A stretch of DNA of 6,943 nt from Aquificota bacterium (GTDB lineage: Bacteria > Thermosulfidibacterota > Thermosulfidibacteria > Thermosulfidibacterales > Thermosulfidibacteraceae): NCBI GenBank assembly GCA_015494645.1, contig WGAU01000119.1, positions 1 to 6,943 of the forward strand. Reading direction: 5' to 3'. Shown in pieces: positions 1 through 5,671 of this stretch (positions are counted from its first letter, which is position 1; the number at the start of each line of letters is the position of its first letter). A program made the translations under genes and the position numbers. The notes beneath the pieces were generated by a model that was given only the letters and a program-made list of their open reading frames with translations, did no database searches and was not told the origin of the DNA.

Positions 1-89
1 AGAGCAGGCCTTATGCCCTGGCTTTCTGCAGTGTCCTGAATGATCCTTACCATTTCCTCTACCCATTGCTGGGAGAAAGGATATGTGTT
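1..89 (-). other. Possible partial coding frame at the left edge, unidentified
   Basis: A minus-strand frame is open from just after a TAA at 92-90 to the window edge. It reads, in part, PFSQQWVEEMVRIIQ followed by DTAESQGIRPA, which has the pattern of an amphipathic helix and looks more protein-like than the opposite frames. No convincing start is visible. An ATG at 53-51 has a purine-rich AGAGG very close upstream. It could be the start of a gene running off the edge, a decayed gene end, or chance. I do not recognise the family. Confidence 0.2.
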
Positions 90-117
90 TTATATAATTT
101 ACTTCCAGCTCCCTGAT

Positions 118-291
118 ATGGTCACCCTTTTTACAGAAAATCAGATACTTGACCACAATTTTGAGCTGGCTATAGCCGTAAACTCTGTAGAAGCTTTCAC
201 AACAGTTATCGTACCTTTTATTGAAGTGCCTGTCATGATAAGCTTGGTAAATGTGGCATTGTTTTTCAGAAGGAAACTGTTTCAAAACTAA
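118..291 (+). pseudogene. 3' remnant of an Acr3-family arsenite efflux transporter gene
   Basis: This plus-strand frame ends at a TAA (289-291). From about 157 it matches the C-terminus of Acr3 (ArsB/BASS-type arsenite efflux permeases): NFELAIAV, then NSVEAFTTVIVPFIEVPV, then ISLVNVALFFRRK. From memory of the family, intact proteins read roughly NNFELAIAV-AIAVFG(I/L)-NS, so about seven residues of this membrane helix are missing in frame at 180/181. The roughly 300 preceding codons are absent. Upstream of 157 the match fades, although TLFT at 124-135 may be a decayed TLAFT. The frame stays open to an ATG at 40, but that part does not look like Acr3. A full transporter has ten membrane segments and exports As(III), so this piece cannot do so. 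It is most likely the remains of a lost or horizontally acquired resistance gene. The family call for the last 44 residues is fairly firm. Pseudogene status is inferred from the missing body and the internal deletion. Confidence 0.72.
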
Positions 292-311
292 AAAGATTAG
301 CAGCAAGGAAC

Positions 312-340
312 TTGCAAGAATAGCTGTTCAGTAGTAATAG
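312..340 (+). promoter_or_regulatory. Possible weak sigma-70-type promoter for crcB
   Basis: TTGCAA (312-317) and TAATAG (335-340) are 17 bases apart, which is the right geometry for -35 and -10 boxes but a weak match to consensus (4/6 and 3/6). Transcription would start near 346-348, almost at the crcB ATG. That agrees with the lack of any Shine-Dalgarno sequence before crcB and suggests a leaderless message. An imperfect dyad, GAATAGCTGTTC (318-329), lies in the spacer. Chance matches of this quality are common. Confidence 0.22.
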
Positions 341-346
341 TGCCTT

Positions 347-727
347 ATGCTTGAAAAGGCCCTCATATTTGCCTTTGGCGGATTGGGATGCTTGTGCAGA
401 TATTTAGTCGGTGGACTGAGCCATAGAATCTTGGGATATGCCTTCCCATACGGAACCCTCGTTGCTAACATTCTCGGCTCCTTTGGACTTGCCCTTTTTA
501 TGGAACTTGCCCTTTACAAGCTGCCTTTGGATCCTTCCGTAAGGCTTGGTATAGCTACCGGTTTCTTTGGTGGATTTACCACCTTTTCCTCCTTCAGCTA
601 CGAAACAGTTAAGCTTTTTGAAGAAGGTTCTTTCATTTTAGCTGGACTTAATGTATTGGGAAATGTTATAATCTGCTTGGTAGTTGCGTTTCTGGGCTTT
701 TACATTTCAAGAAGGTTTATTCTCTGA
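347..727 (+). CDS. crcB: Fluoride channel CrcB/Fluc
   Basis: A small inner-membrane protein of 126 residues, the normal length for single-domain Fluc channels. These work as dual-topology antiparallel homodimers that let fluoride leak out of the cytoplasm and so prevent fluoride poisoning. Four hydrophobic segments are visible (about 4-24, 34-57, 66-84 and 96-122). Family motifs are present: GGLGCLCRYL (11-20), GTLVANILGSF (36-46) with the pore-lining Asn41, and GGFTTFSSFSYE (75-86), which carries the two phenylalanines of the anion pathway (Phe80 and Phe83) and the region of the structural sodium site. Basic residues are few and scattered at both ends, as expected for dual topology. The ATG at 347 puts the N-terminus where the family begins. 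No Shine-Dalgarno sequence precedes it and no fluoride riboswitch is apparent in the 55 bases after the acr3 remnant. The stop overlaps the next ATG by one base. Confidence 0.95.
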   Translation: MLEKALIFAFGGLGCLCRYLVGGLSHRILGYAFPYGTLVANILGSFGLALFMELALYKLPLDPSVRLGIATGFFGGFTTFSSFSYETVKLFEEGSFILAGLNVLGNVIICLVVAFLGFYISRRFIL

Positions 728-1071
728 TGAGGCGCATAGAGGGGGAACAGTATCTACTGCGAATATTTGTAGGTGAAGGTGATAAAGTGGGGTTCAAGCC
801 CCTCTACAAGGTTATATTGGACAAACTCAAGGAGAAAGGATTTGCCGGAGCTACAGTTCTCAGGGGAATAGCCGGCTTTGGACCTCACAGCGTTTACCAT
901 ACAGAAAACATTCTGAGACTATCAAGGGACCTTCCCATTGTTATAGAGGTTATAGACTCCAAAGAGCAGATTGAATCTATACTGCCCGACCTCGACGATA
1001 TCATCCCAAGCGGTCTGGTCACCCTTGAAAAGGTAAGGGTGATCAGATATACCCACAAGCACGAAAAGTGA
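727..1071 (+). CDS. DUF190 family PII-like protein, partner of CrcB
   Basis: A 114-residue soluble protein of the DUF190 family, which has the ferredoxin-like PII fold and probably forms trimers. The signature GATVLRGIAGFG is at 41-52, following the first helix (about 24-38), and the segment HSVYHTENILRLS (54-66) corresponds to the region preceding the next strand and helix (DLPIVIEVIDS, 68-78). DUF190 genes often lie directly beside or fused to crcB, so a role in regulating the channel or in sensing a ligand linked to fluoride toxicity is likely, but the biochemical function is not established here. The ATG overlaps the crcB stop (TGATG at 725-729), which implies translational coupling. A GAAGG lies 11 bases upstream. 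The reading frame ends one base before the convergent ptsI stop. Confidence 0.88.
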   Translation: MRRIEGEQYLLRIFVGEGDKVGFKPLYKVILDKLKEKGFAGATVLRGIAGFGPHSVYHTENILRLSRDLPIVIEVIDSKEQIESILPDLDDIIPSGLVTLEKVRVIRYTHKHEK

Positions 1072-1072
1072 T

Positions 1073-2626
1073 TCAATTCAAGTGTTCGGAAAGCCAGGAT
1101 CTAAGCTCAGGTATAAAGGCAGGATTCACACTGAGCTTCTTAAGGCCTGAAGAAAGAAGATAGGGAAGGTACTTTGTACTTCTTGCCACTTCACCGCACA
1201 GGGTAACCCTCTCAGCACCGCAGACTCTAATTATTCTCTTAACGCTCTCCACAATGGCCATGTTGTTGGGAGGATCAAGATACTCCGGGAGGCGACACTC
1301 TCTGTCTATACCGAACATAAAACTTGTAAGATCGTTACTCCCAATACTAACAAAGTCCACTTCCTGATTTATCTTTCTAATCTCCAAAACACCTGCAGGA
1401 GTCTCTATCATGGCTCCGTACACAACCTCATCAGGAGGATGATCCAGAGACTTTATCTCCTCTTCAACCACCTTCTTAACCCACCTGACCTCATAGGCAT
1501 CAGAAACCATGGGGATTAGAAGCCTCAAAGTCCTTCCGGCAAAGGCCTTGATTACAGCCCTGATGTGTATTCTAAAAAGATCCTCTTTGAGCATAAAAAA
1601 CCTTATTCCTCTGTAATCCAAAAGCTCCCTGATTCCCTCAGCATACACAGGAACCTTATCCCCTCCAAGATCGGCTATCCTTATGTTAACCAACAGATCC
1701 CCTGTGTGCTTGAGGAGCTTCCTTATGTACCTTTCCTGTTCCTGCTCGGAGGGCCAGTCCCTTCTGACCAAAAACATATATTCCGTGCGAAATATGCCTA
1801 TACCCTTAGCCCCAAGCTCCTTAAGGATCTTGGCCTCTTCAGGAAAGTCTATGTTTGCGTAAATCTCCACTGGAAGCTCTTCTTTCTCAGGAATCTCCTT
1901 AAAAATAACAGGTCTTTCCTGATACCCCTCCGCTGGCTCAACAATAACCTTCCCCTCGCTTCCATCAATCAGAACTACCTCTCCTTCTCTGAGCTTTTCC
2001 GTGGCATCCTCAAGCTTCACCATGGGAACACCCAAAGAGCGGGCCACTATGCTGGTATGGGAGGTCTCGCTTCCTTTCTCCACCACGATACCCTTTATTC
2101 CCTTTTCCACCACATTGACTATGTCCACGGGAGATACGAAGGGAGCGACAAGGATCTCACCTCTTCCCGAAACCTCCTCCCAATCTATCTCCGTTTGGAA
2201 TAGCTTGTTAAGCAGGAACCTCTTCACATATTTTATATCCTTGGCTCTCTCCCTTAGATAGGGATCCCCGGCTGAAGAAAGCCTGTCGGCATAATCGTTG
2301 AAATACTCCTTAATGGCAACATAAGCAGGCTTCCCTGCCCTTATCTGTTCCACCACAAAGTCCGCAAAAGTAGGATCTTCAATGAACATAAGATAGACAT
2401 CTATAACGTCAAAGACCTCTTTCTGCATCCTACTTTTTGATATGCGCGCCTTCATCAGTTCCAGATCTTTTCTGGCTGCACCAAGCGCTTTGAAGAAGCG
2501 GCGCACCTCATCCACAAATCCCACTTCAGACGGTAGTTCCCCTTCAGACCTAACGTGGAAGGCAAATACCAACCTGCCCTTGGCTATTCCAGGTGAAAGG
2601 GGTTTTCCCTTGAAGGTCTTACTCAT
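1073..2626 (-). CDS. ptsI: PTS enzyme I (PEP-protein phosphotransferase), C-terminally short
   Basis: Enzyme I takes phosphate from phosphoenolpyruvate and passes it to the HPr encoded just upstream. Visible parts are the start motif GKPLSPGIAKG (7-17), the helical HPr-binding region with DPYLRERAKDI (121-131), the phosphohistidine domain with GSETSHTSIVARSLGVP (185-201, His190), and the PEP-binding barrel. The barrel has GIGIFRTEYMF (275-285), ADLGGDK (318-324), MIETPAG (406-412), SIGSNDLT (427-434) and the catalytic cysteine in LCGEV (476-480, Cys477). There is no N-terminal GAF domain, so it is plain enzyme I rather than PtsP. Two oddities: at 517 residues it is shorter than the usual 570 or so, ending about 40 residues after the active-site Cys, and the usual CGEMAGD reads CGEVARS. 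The ATG overlaps the end of ptsH by 8 bases with GAGG nearby. It is the last gene of the operon. No permease component is in the window, so its job is probably regulatory. Confidence 0.93.
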   Translation of the reverse strand: MSKTFKGKPLSPGIAKGRLVFAFHVRSEGELPSEVGFVDEVRRFFKALGAARKDLELMKARISKSRMQKEVFDVIDVYLMFIEDPTFADFVVEQIRAGKPAYVAIKEYFNDYADRLSSAGDPYLRERAKDIKYVKRFLLNKLFQTEIDWEEVSGRGEILVAPFVSPVDIVNVVEKGIKGIVVEKGSETSHTSIVARSLGVPMVKLEDATEKLREGEVVLIDGSEGKVIVEPAEGYQERPVIFKEIPEKEELPVEIYANIDFPEEAKILKELGAKGIGIFRTEYMFLVRRDWPSEQEQERYIRKLLKHTGDLLVNIRIADLGGDKVPVYAEGIRELLDYRGIRFFMLKEDLFRIHIRAVIKAFAGRTLRLLIPMVSDAYEVRWVKKVVEEEIKSLDHPPDEVVYGAMIETPAGVLEIRKINQEVDFVSIGSNDLTSFMFGIDRECRLPEYLDPPNNMAIVESVKRIIRVCGAERVTLCGEVARSTKYLPYLLSSGLKKLSVNPAFIPELRSWLSEHLN

Positions 2627-2894
2627 TTTCCTCTATCCCTGATTCAAAGAGTTGTTTCATTGCCTCAAAAGCATCCGTTTCATCCTCCCCATCCACCTCC
2701 AGATTCAAAATTGTGCCCTTTGAAGCTCCAAGAGCAAGAAGTCCTAAGATACTCTTGCAATTGGCACGCATACCATCATCAACCTTTTCAATATATATGT
2801 CAGACTTGTACTTGCTGGCTTCCTTAACAATGGTAGCCGCCACCCGGGCATGTATCCCGTATCTATTTGAAACCACGACCTTTTCTCTCTTCAT
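2619..2894 (-). CDS. ptsH: HPr phosphocarrier protein (regulatory/NPr-like)
   Basis: A 91-residue phosphocarrier. His15 in NRYGIHARVAA (10-20) accepts phosphate from enzyme I, and Ser48 in CKSILGLLALGASKG (46-60) is the counterpart of Ser46 of Bacillus HPr, the target of HPr kinase. The two-residue offset comes from a longer loop near 36-42. Position 18 is Val where sugar-PTS HPr has Pro (GIHARP). Non-proline residues here are typical of NPr-like proteins in regulatory PTS operons. Because hprK is two genes upstream, both phosphorylation routes are probably in use: PEP-dependent on His and ATP- or PPi-dependent on Ser. The start overlaps the rapZ stop as ATGA, with AAGGA nine bases upstream. 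The end overlaps the ptsI start by 8 bases. EIIA-Ntr, encoded in the same operon, is the likely acceptor. Confidence 0.94.
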   Translation of the reverse strand: MKREKVVVSNRYGIHARVAATIVKEASKYKSDIYIEKVDDGMRANCKSILGLLALGASKGTILNLEVDGEDETDAFEAMKQLFESGIEENE

Positions 2895-3763
2895 GGCAAC
2901 AGGTCCTTGTATTCCCCAAGCTCCCTGTGAAAAAGGGATACTCTATACCCTTTTCTTCTCAAAGCATCACCCAACCTCTCGGCAACTGCAACAGAGCGGT
3001 GCCTTCCTCCTGTACACCCCACACCTATATTTATGCTCAGCCTGCCATCCCCCTTCAAGCTCTCCAAAGCCTCCACAACAAAGGCCAGAAGAGAAGAAAA
3101 GAATTTTTCCGCCTCAGCAGTGGAAAAAACATAGGAGAACACCTTCTCATCTCTACCATCAAGATCTCTCAAATCCTCCTCGTAGTAGGGATTGGGAAGT
3201 CCCCTAACATCAAACAGCATATCCACATAGGAGGGCATCCCCTTCTTGAAGCCAAAGGTAGTTAAGGAGACCCTGAACCTGCCATCAACAAGCCCCCTAA
3301 AAAGATCAAATATGCACCTTCTGAGGGCATAACTGTTCATATCCGTGGTATCCACCACCTTATGGGCAAGCTCCTTAACAGGAGCAAGCAACTCCTTCTC
3401 CCGAATTATAGCTTCAACAATGCTTTTACCTCTCAGAGGATGGAATCTCCTGGTCTCTCTGAACCTTTTGAGAAGTATTCCTTTTTCTGCCTCTAGAAAG
3501 AGCAGAAACACCCCGTTGTCCCGAGTTATTTTTTTAAAGGCTTCTTCAAATACGCCAACATCTTCCTTCGTTTTGGTATGTATCCCTACGGCAACACGAC
3601 CCATAGAGCTATCAAGGCAGTACCTGTAAAAGGACTCCAGCAAAGCCACTGGGAGGTTGTCAACCGCGTAGAAGCCTATGTCTTCAAGGGCCTTAATAGC
3701 TGTGGTTCTACCTGCCCCTGAAAGACCAGAAACTATAACAAAATCACTCAACCCCTCTGCCAT
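2891..3763 (-). CDS. rapZ: RapZ / YvcJ family nucleotide-binding protein
   Basis: A 290-residue protein of normal family length. In enterobacteria RapZ is an RNA-binding adaptor that brings the small RNA GlmZ to RNase E and so controls glucosamine-6-phosphate synthase. In other bacteria the role is unclear. The P-loop-like motif GLSGAGRT (13-20) has Arg at the usual Lys position, a variant also known in other lineages. Then come DNLP (35-38), ETRRFHPL (103-110), FDVRGLPNPYY (184-194) and the C-terminal signature GCTGGRHRSVAVAERL (249-264), with a final HRELG (279-283). The C-terminal half is the part that binds RNA and amino-sugar phosphate in the E. coli protein. The ATG at 3763 lies inside the end of hprK (20-base overlap), with GAGG nine bases upstream. 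The gene overlaps ptsH by 4 bases. The neighbourhood with ptsN, hpf and rpoN is the standard one. Confidence 0.94.
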   Translation of the reverse strand: MAEGLSDFVIVSGLSGAGRTTAIKALEDIGFYAVDNLPVALLESFYRYCLDSSMGRVAVGIHTKTKEDVGVFEEAFKKITRDNGVFLLFLEAEKGILLKRFRETRRFHPLRGKSIVEAIIREKELLAPVKELAHKVVDTTDMNSYALRRCIFDLFRGLVDGRFRVSLTTFGFKKGMPSYVDMLFDVRGLPNPYYEEDLRDLDGRDEKVFSYVFSTAEAEKFFSSLLAFVVEALESLKGDGRLSINIGVGCTGGRHRSVAVAERLGDALRRKGYRVSLFHRELGEYKDLLP

Positions 3764-4682
3764 CTACTTCATCCTCTAAAAGAAGCTTCTCGGCAAAAAC
3801 TCCCCTGTAACCCGATTTTTTAAGCAGAAACAACTTGGCAGCTATCTCAACCAAAAGGGTTATGTTCCTTCCTGGAGTTACTGGAATTACCACATAGGGC
3901 ACCCTCACCCCCAATATATCGTAATAGGCATCGGCAAAGTTTATCCTATCCGCCTCCTTGGCCCCATCCGCTCTGGCAAGCTCTACCACCAAATCCACCC
4001 TCTTTCTGTCCCTGATGGAAGAAACGCCAAAAAGCTCCCTCACATCCACTATTCCAAGTCCCCTCACCTCCATCAGATGCTGTATCCTAACAGGGGATGT
4101 GCCCCATAGAACATCCCTTTTTCTCTTGACTATGACCATGTCATCGGCCACAAGCCTGTGTCCCCTGTAAACAAGATCCATAGCACACTCGCTTTTCCCA
4201 ATCCCGCTTTCACCAACGATAAGCACACCAACCCCGAAAACATCTAAAAGCACCCCGTGTAGGCTCGCTTCAGGGGCAAGGCGGTCTTCAAGATAGTCAG
4301 AGACCACCTCTATACATTCTGAACTAACCACAGGAGATCTCAGAATAACTGTTGAATGCTTTTCTGCAAGCTGTGCTATATAATTGGGAAAATCCAACCC
4401 CTTTGTTACCAAAACGCAGGCAACCCCTAAGGAAAAGAAGTCATTAACCCTCCTTTCTCCCTCATCACCGATGCTAAAAAGATAAGATATTTCCGTTTCC
4501 CCGAAGACCTGGACCCTTTCGGTATGCACATGTTCAAGGAAGCCTGCAAGGGCCAAACCGGGCTTCTGTATCCTATAGCTTTCTATGCGCTTGTAGAAGC
4601 CTGAAGAACCAGCCACAAGCTCAAAATTCAGCCGGGTCCTGAGTCCATCGTATATCTCTTTAACCAGCAGGCTTTTTCTCAA
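3744..4682 (-). CDS. hprK: HPr kinase/phosphorylase, probable TTG start
   Basis: A bifunctional enzyme that phosphorylates HPr on its regulatory serine and removes the phosphate by phosphorolysis. Numbering from the TTG at 4682 gives 312 residues, the family norm. The N-terminal domain includes KPGLALAGF (41-49) and QVFGETEISYL (58-68). The kinase domain has HGVLLDVFGVGVLIVG (142-157), the P-loop GESGIGKS (157-164), the RGHRLVADD stretch (173-181) with the two aspartates, the HPrK signature MEVRGLGIVDVRELFG (204-219) and TPGRN (269-273). Start choice: an in-frame ATG at 4763 would add 27 Arg/Lys/Ser-rich residues unlike the family and overlap ptsN by 104 bases. TTG 4682 has AAGGA (4695-4691) eight bases upstream and leaves a 23-base overlap. 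CTG codons at 4670 and 4667 are weaker options. HprK in a Gram-negative ptsN operon points to carbon or energy signalling rather than Firmicute-style catabolite repression. Confidence 0.92.
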   Translation of the reverse strand: MRKSLLVKEIYDGLRTRLNFELVAGSSGFYKRIESYRIQKPGLALAGFLEHVHTERVQVFGETEISYLFSIGDEGERRVNDFFSLGVACVLVTKGLDFPNYIAQLAEKHSTVILRSPVVSSECIEVVSDYLEDRLAPEASLHGVLLDVFGVGVLIVGESGIGKSECAMDLVYRGHRLVADDMVIVKRKRDVLWGTSPVRIQHLMEVRGLGIVDVRELFGVSSIRDRKRVDLVVELARADGAKEADRINFADAYYDILGVRVPYVVIPVTPGRNITLLVEIAAKLFLLKKSGYRGVFAEKLLLEDEVDGRGVE

Positions 4683-5139
4683 ATTCCCTGTCCTTCTGCT
4701 CAAAGACCTTAAGGATTTCCTCTTCCGTGGAGGCTTCCATAACCGCCCTTCTGAAATCTTCATCCTTGGCTAACTTTGATATACGGGCAAGAAGGACTAA
4801 GTACTCTTCTGGAACATCCTCAGGAGTAAATATAACAAAGATGAAATGAACAAGATTCTTATCAAGGGATTCAAAATCCACACCGTCCTTTGAACGAGCA
4901 AAGGCAAGAAGTATATTTTTCATGCCCTTAAGCTTGGCGTGGGGAATGGCCATTCCTCTGCCTATTCCCGTGCTGCAAAGCCGCTCCCTCTCCATAAGGG
5001 CCGTATAGTAAGGCTCCTCGTCGTCAATTACTCTCCTTTCCTTAAGGATAGAGACAATCTCTTTCAAAACCTCCGGCTTATCCTTGGATATTAGATCCGT
5101 TATTATACCTTCTTTGGTGAGATAATCGGTAAACCTCAT
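4660..5139 (-). CDS. ptsN: PTS EIIA-Ntr regulatory protein
   Basis: A 159-residue EIIA of the fructose/mannitol type in its nitrogen-regulatory form, with no membrane domain. The phosphorylatable His67 is in STGIGRGMAIPHAKL (56-70), the hallmark of the family. DGVDFESLDKNLVHFIFVI (85-103) and the final helices with LLARISKLAKDEDFRRAV (116-133) also fit. It would take phosphate from the HPr of the same operon, and its phosphorylation state controls partners that in other bacteria include potassium transport, sensor kinases and the stringent response. The start is four bases after the hpf stop. A CCGGA lies close by but the Shine-Dalgarno match is weak, so coupling to hpf is likely. The last 23 bases overlap the proposed hprK start and contain its AAGGA. 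Confidence 0.95.
   Translation of the reverse strand: MRFTDYLTKEGIITDLISKDKPEVLKEIVSILKERRVIDDEEPYYTALMERERLCSTGIGRGMAIPHAKLKGMKNILLAFARSKDGVDFESLDKNLVHFIFVIFTPEDVPEEYLVLLARISKLAKDEDFRRAVMEASTEEEILKVFEQKDREFEKKPAG
4691..4695 (-). promoter_or_regulatory. Shine-Dalgarno site deciding the hprK start
   Basis: AAGGA on the minus strand, within the end of ptsN and eight bases before TTG 4682. It favours that TTG over the far upstream ATG 4763 and the later CTG codons. Confidence 0.55.
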
Positions 5140-5143
5140 CCCA

Positions 5144-5671
5144 TTATTCCGGCACTATAAGTCCGTAATTACCGTCCTTCCTCCTGTATATCACGTTCAT
5201 TCTGCCTGTTCTTGCGTTTATAAAGGCAAGGAACTGCTTGCCCAAGGTGTCTAACTGCAAGACCGCTTCCTCAACGCTCATGGGCTTGGCTTCCACCCTT
5301 TCCTCTATCACCTCAGGCTCGTTGGAAACCGGTTCAGGCCGTTCTACAAACTCCTGACCTGAACCGGGTCTAACCCCTCTGTGCCTCGTCTCTTTTATCT
5401 TTTCCTTCCTTCTCCTCAGAGTGATTTCCATGGTGTCAACCACTTTATCTATGGATGTATACATATCGTGGGACTCCTCAGAACCATGAAAAGTCCCTTC
5501 CTTAGAAGATATTGTCACATCTGCTATTCTCCTAAACTTTTCCGAAGAAAGCACCACCTGAACAGTGATGGGCTCTTCCAGATACTTTTCAAGCCTCCTC
5601 ACCTTCTTCTCCACGTAACTCTTAAGGGCATCGGTAAGATCAACGTTTTTTCCGGTTATTATTACCTGCAT
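5144..5671 (-). CDS. hpf: Ribosome hibernation promoting factor, long form
   Basis: A 175-residue long-form HPF. The N-terminal domain (about 1-95) has the YfiA/S30AE fold that sits in the 30S decoding channel, with SSEKFRRIADVTISSKEG (42-59) and ESHDMYTSIDKVVDTME (66-82) followed by a basic stretch, RRRKEKIK (86-93). An acidic, flexible linker (about 105-130) joins the C-terminal dimerisation domain, KPMSVEEAVLQLDTLGKQF (129-147) to GLIVPE, through which long HPF pairs two ribosomes into 100S particles. The start has a near-perfect Shine-Dalgarno sequence, AAGGAGG (5685-5679), seven bases before the ATG. That is the strongest site seen in the window, so HPF may be made in excess over its operon neighbours. 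The first 32 bases overlap the end of rpoN. Confidence 0.95.
   Translation of the reverse strand: MQVIITGKNVDLTDALKSYVEKKVRRLEKYLEEPITVQVVLSSEKFRRIADVTISSKEGTFHGSEESHDMYTSIDKVVDTMEITLRRRKEKIKETRHRGVRPGSGQEFVERPEPVSNEPEVIEERVEAKPMSVEEAVLQLDTLGKQFLAFINARTGRMNVIYRRKDGNYGLIVPE

Noticed and set aside
40..117. Upstream part of the plus-strand frame beginning at ATG 40
   Set aside because: It does not resemble Acr3 or any family I know, has no ribosome binding site, and probably only extends the remnant's frame by chance.
1..327. A minus-strand frame of about 109 codons without stops, with a hydrophobic start and several Cys residues
   Set aside because: It is in exact antisense codon register with the Acr3-like frame, which explains its openness. 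It has no good start and no recognisable motif (no CxxCH).
308..329. Inverted repeats such as CTTGCAAG and GAAC...GTTC as a terminator for the acr3 remnant
   Set aside because: The stems are short, GC-poor and not followed by a T-run.
292..346. Fluoride riboswitch before crcB
   Set aside because: The interval is too short and I could not find the conserved pseudoknot elements by eye. A covariance-model search would settle it.
1565..2261. Long plus-strand open frames opposite ptsI
   Set aside because: They are antisense to strongly conserved enzyme I motifs and show no domain or proper start of their own.
2713..3265. Plus-strand open frames opposite ptsH and rapZ
   Set aside because: They have low-complexity Pro/Ser/Lys composition typical of antisense reading, and the minus strand carries clear conserved genes.
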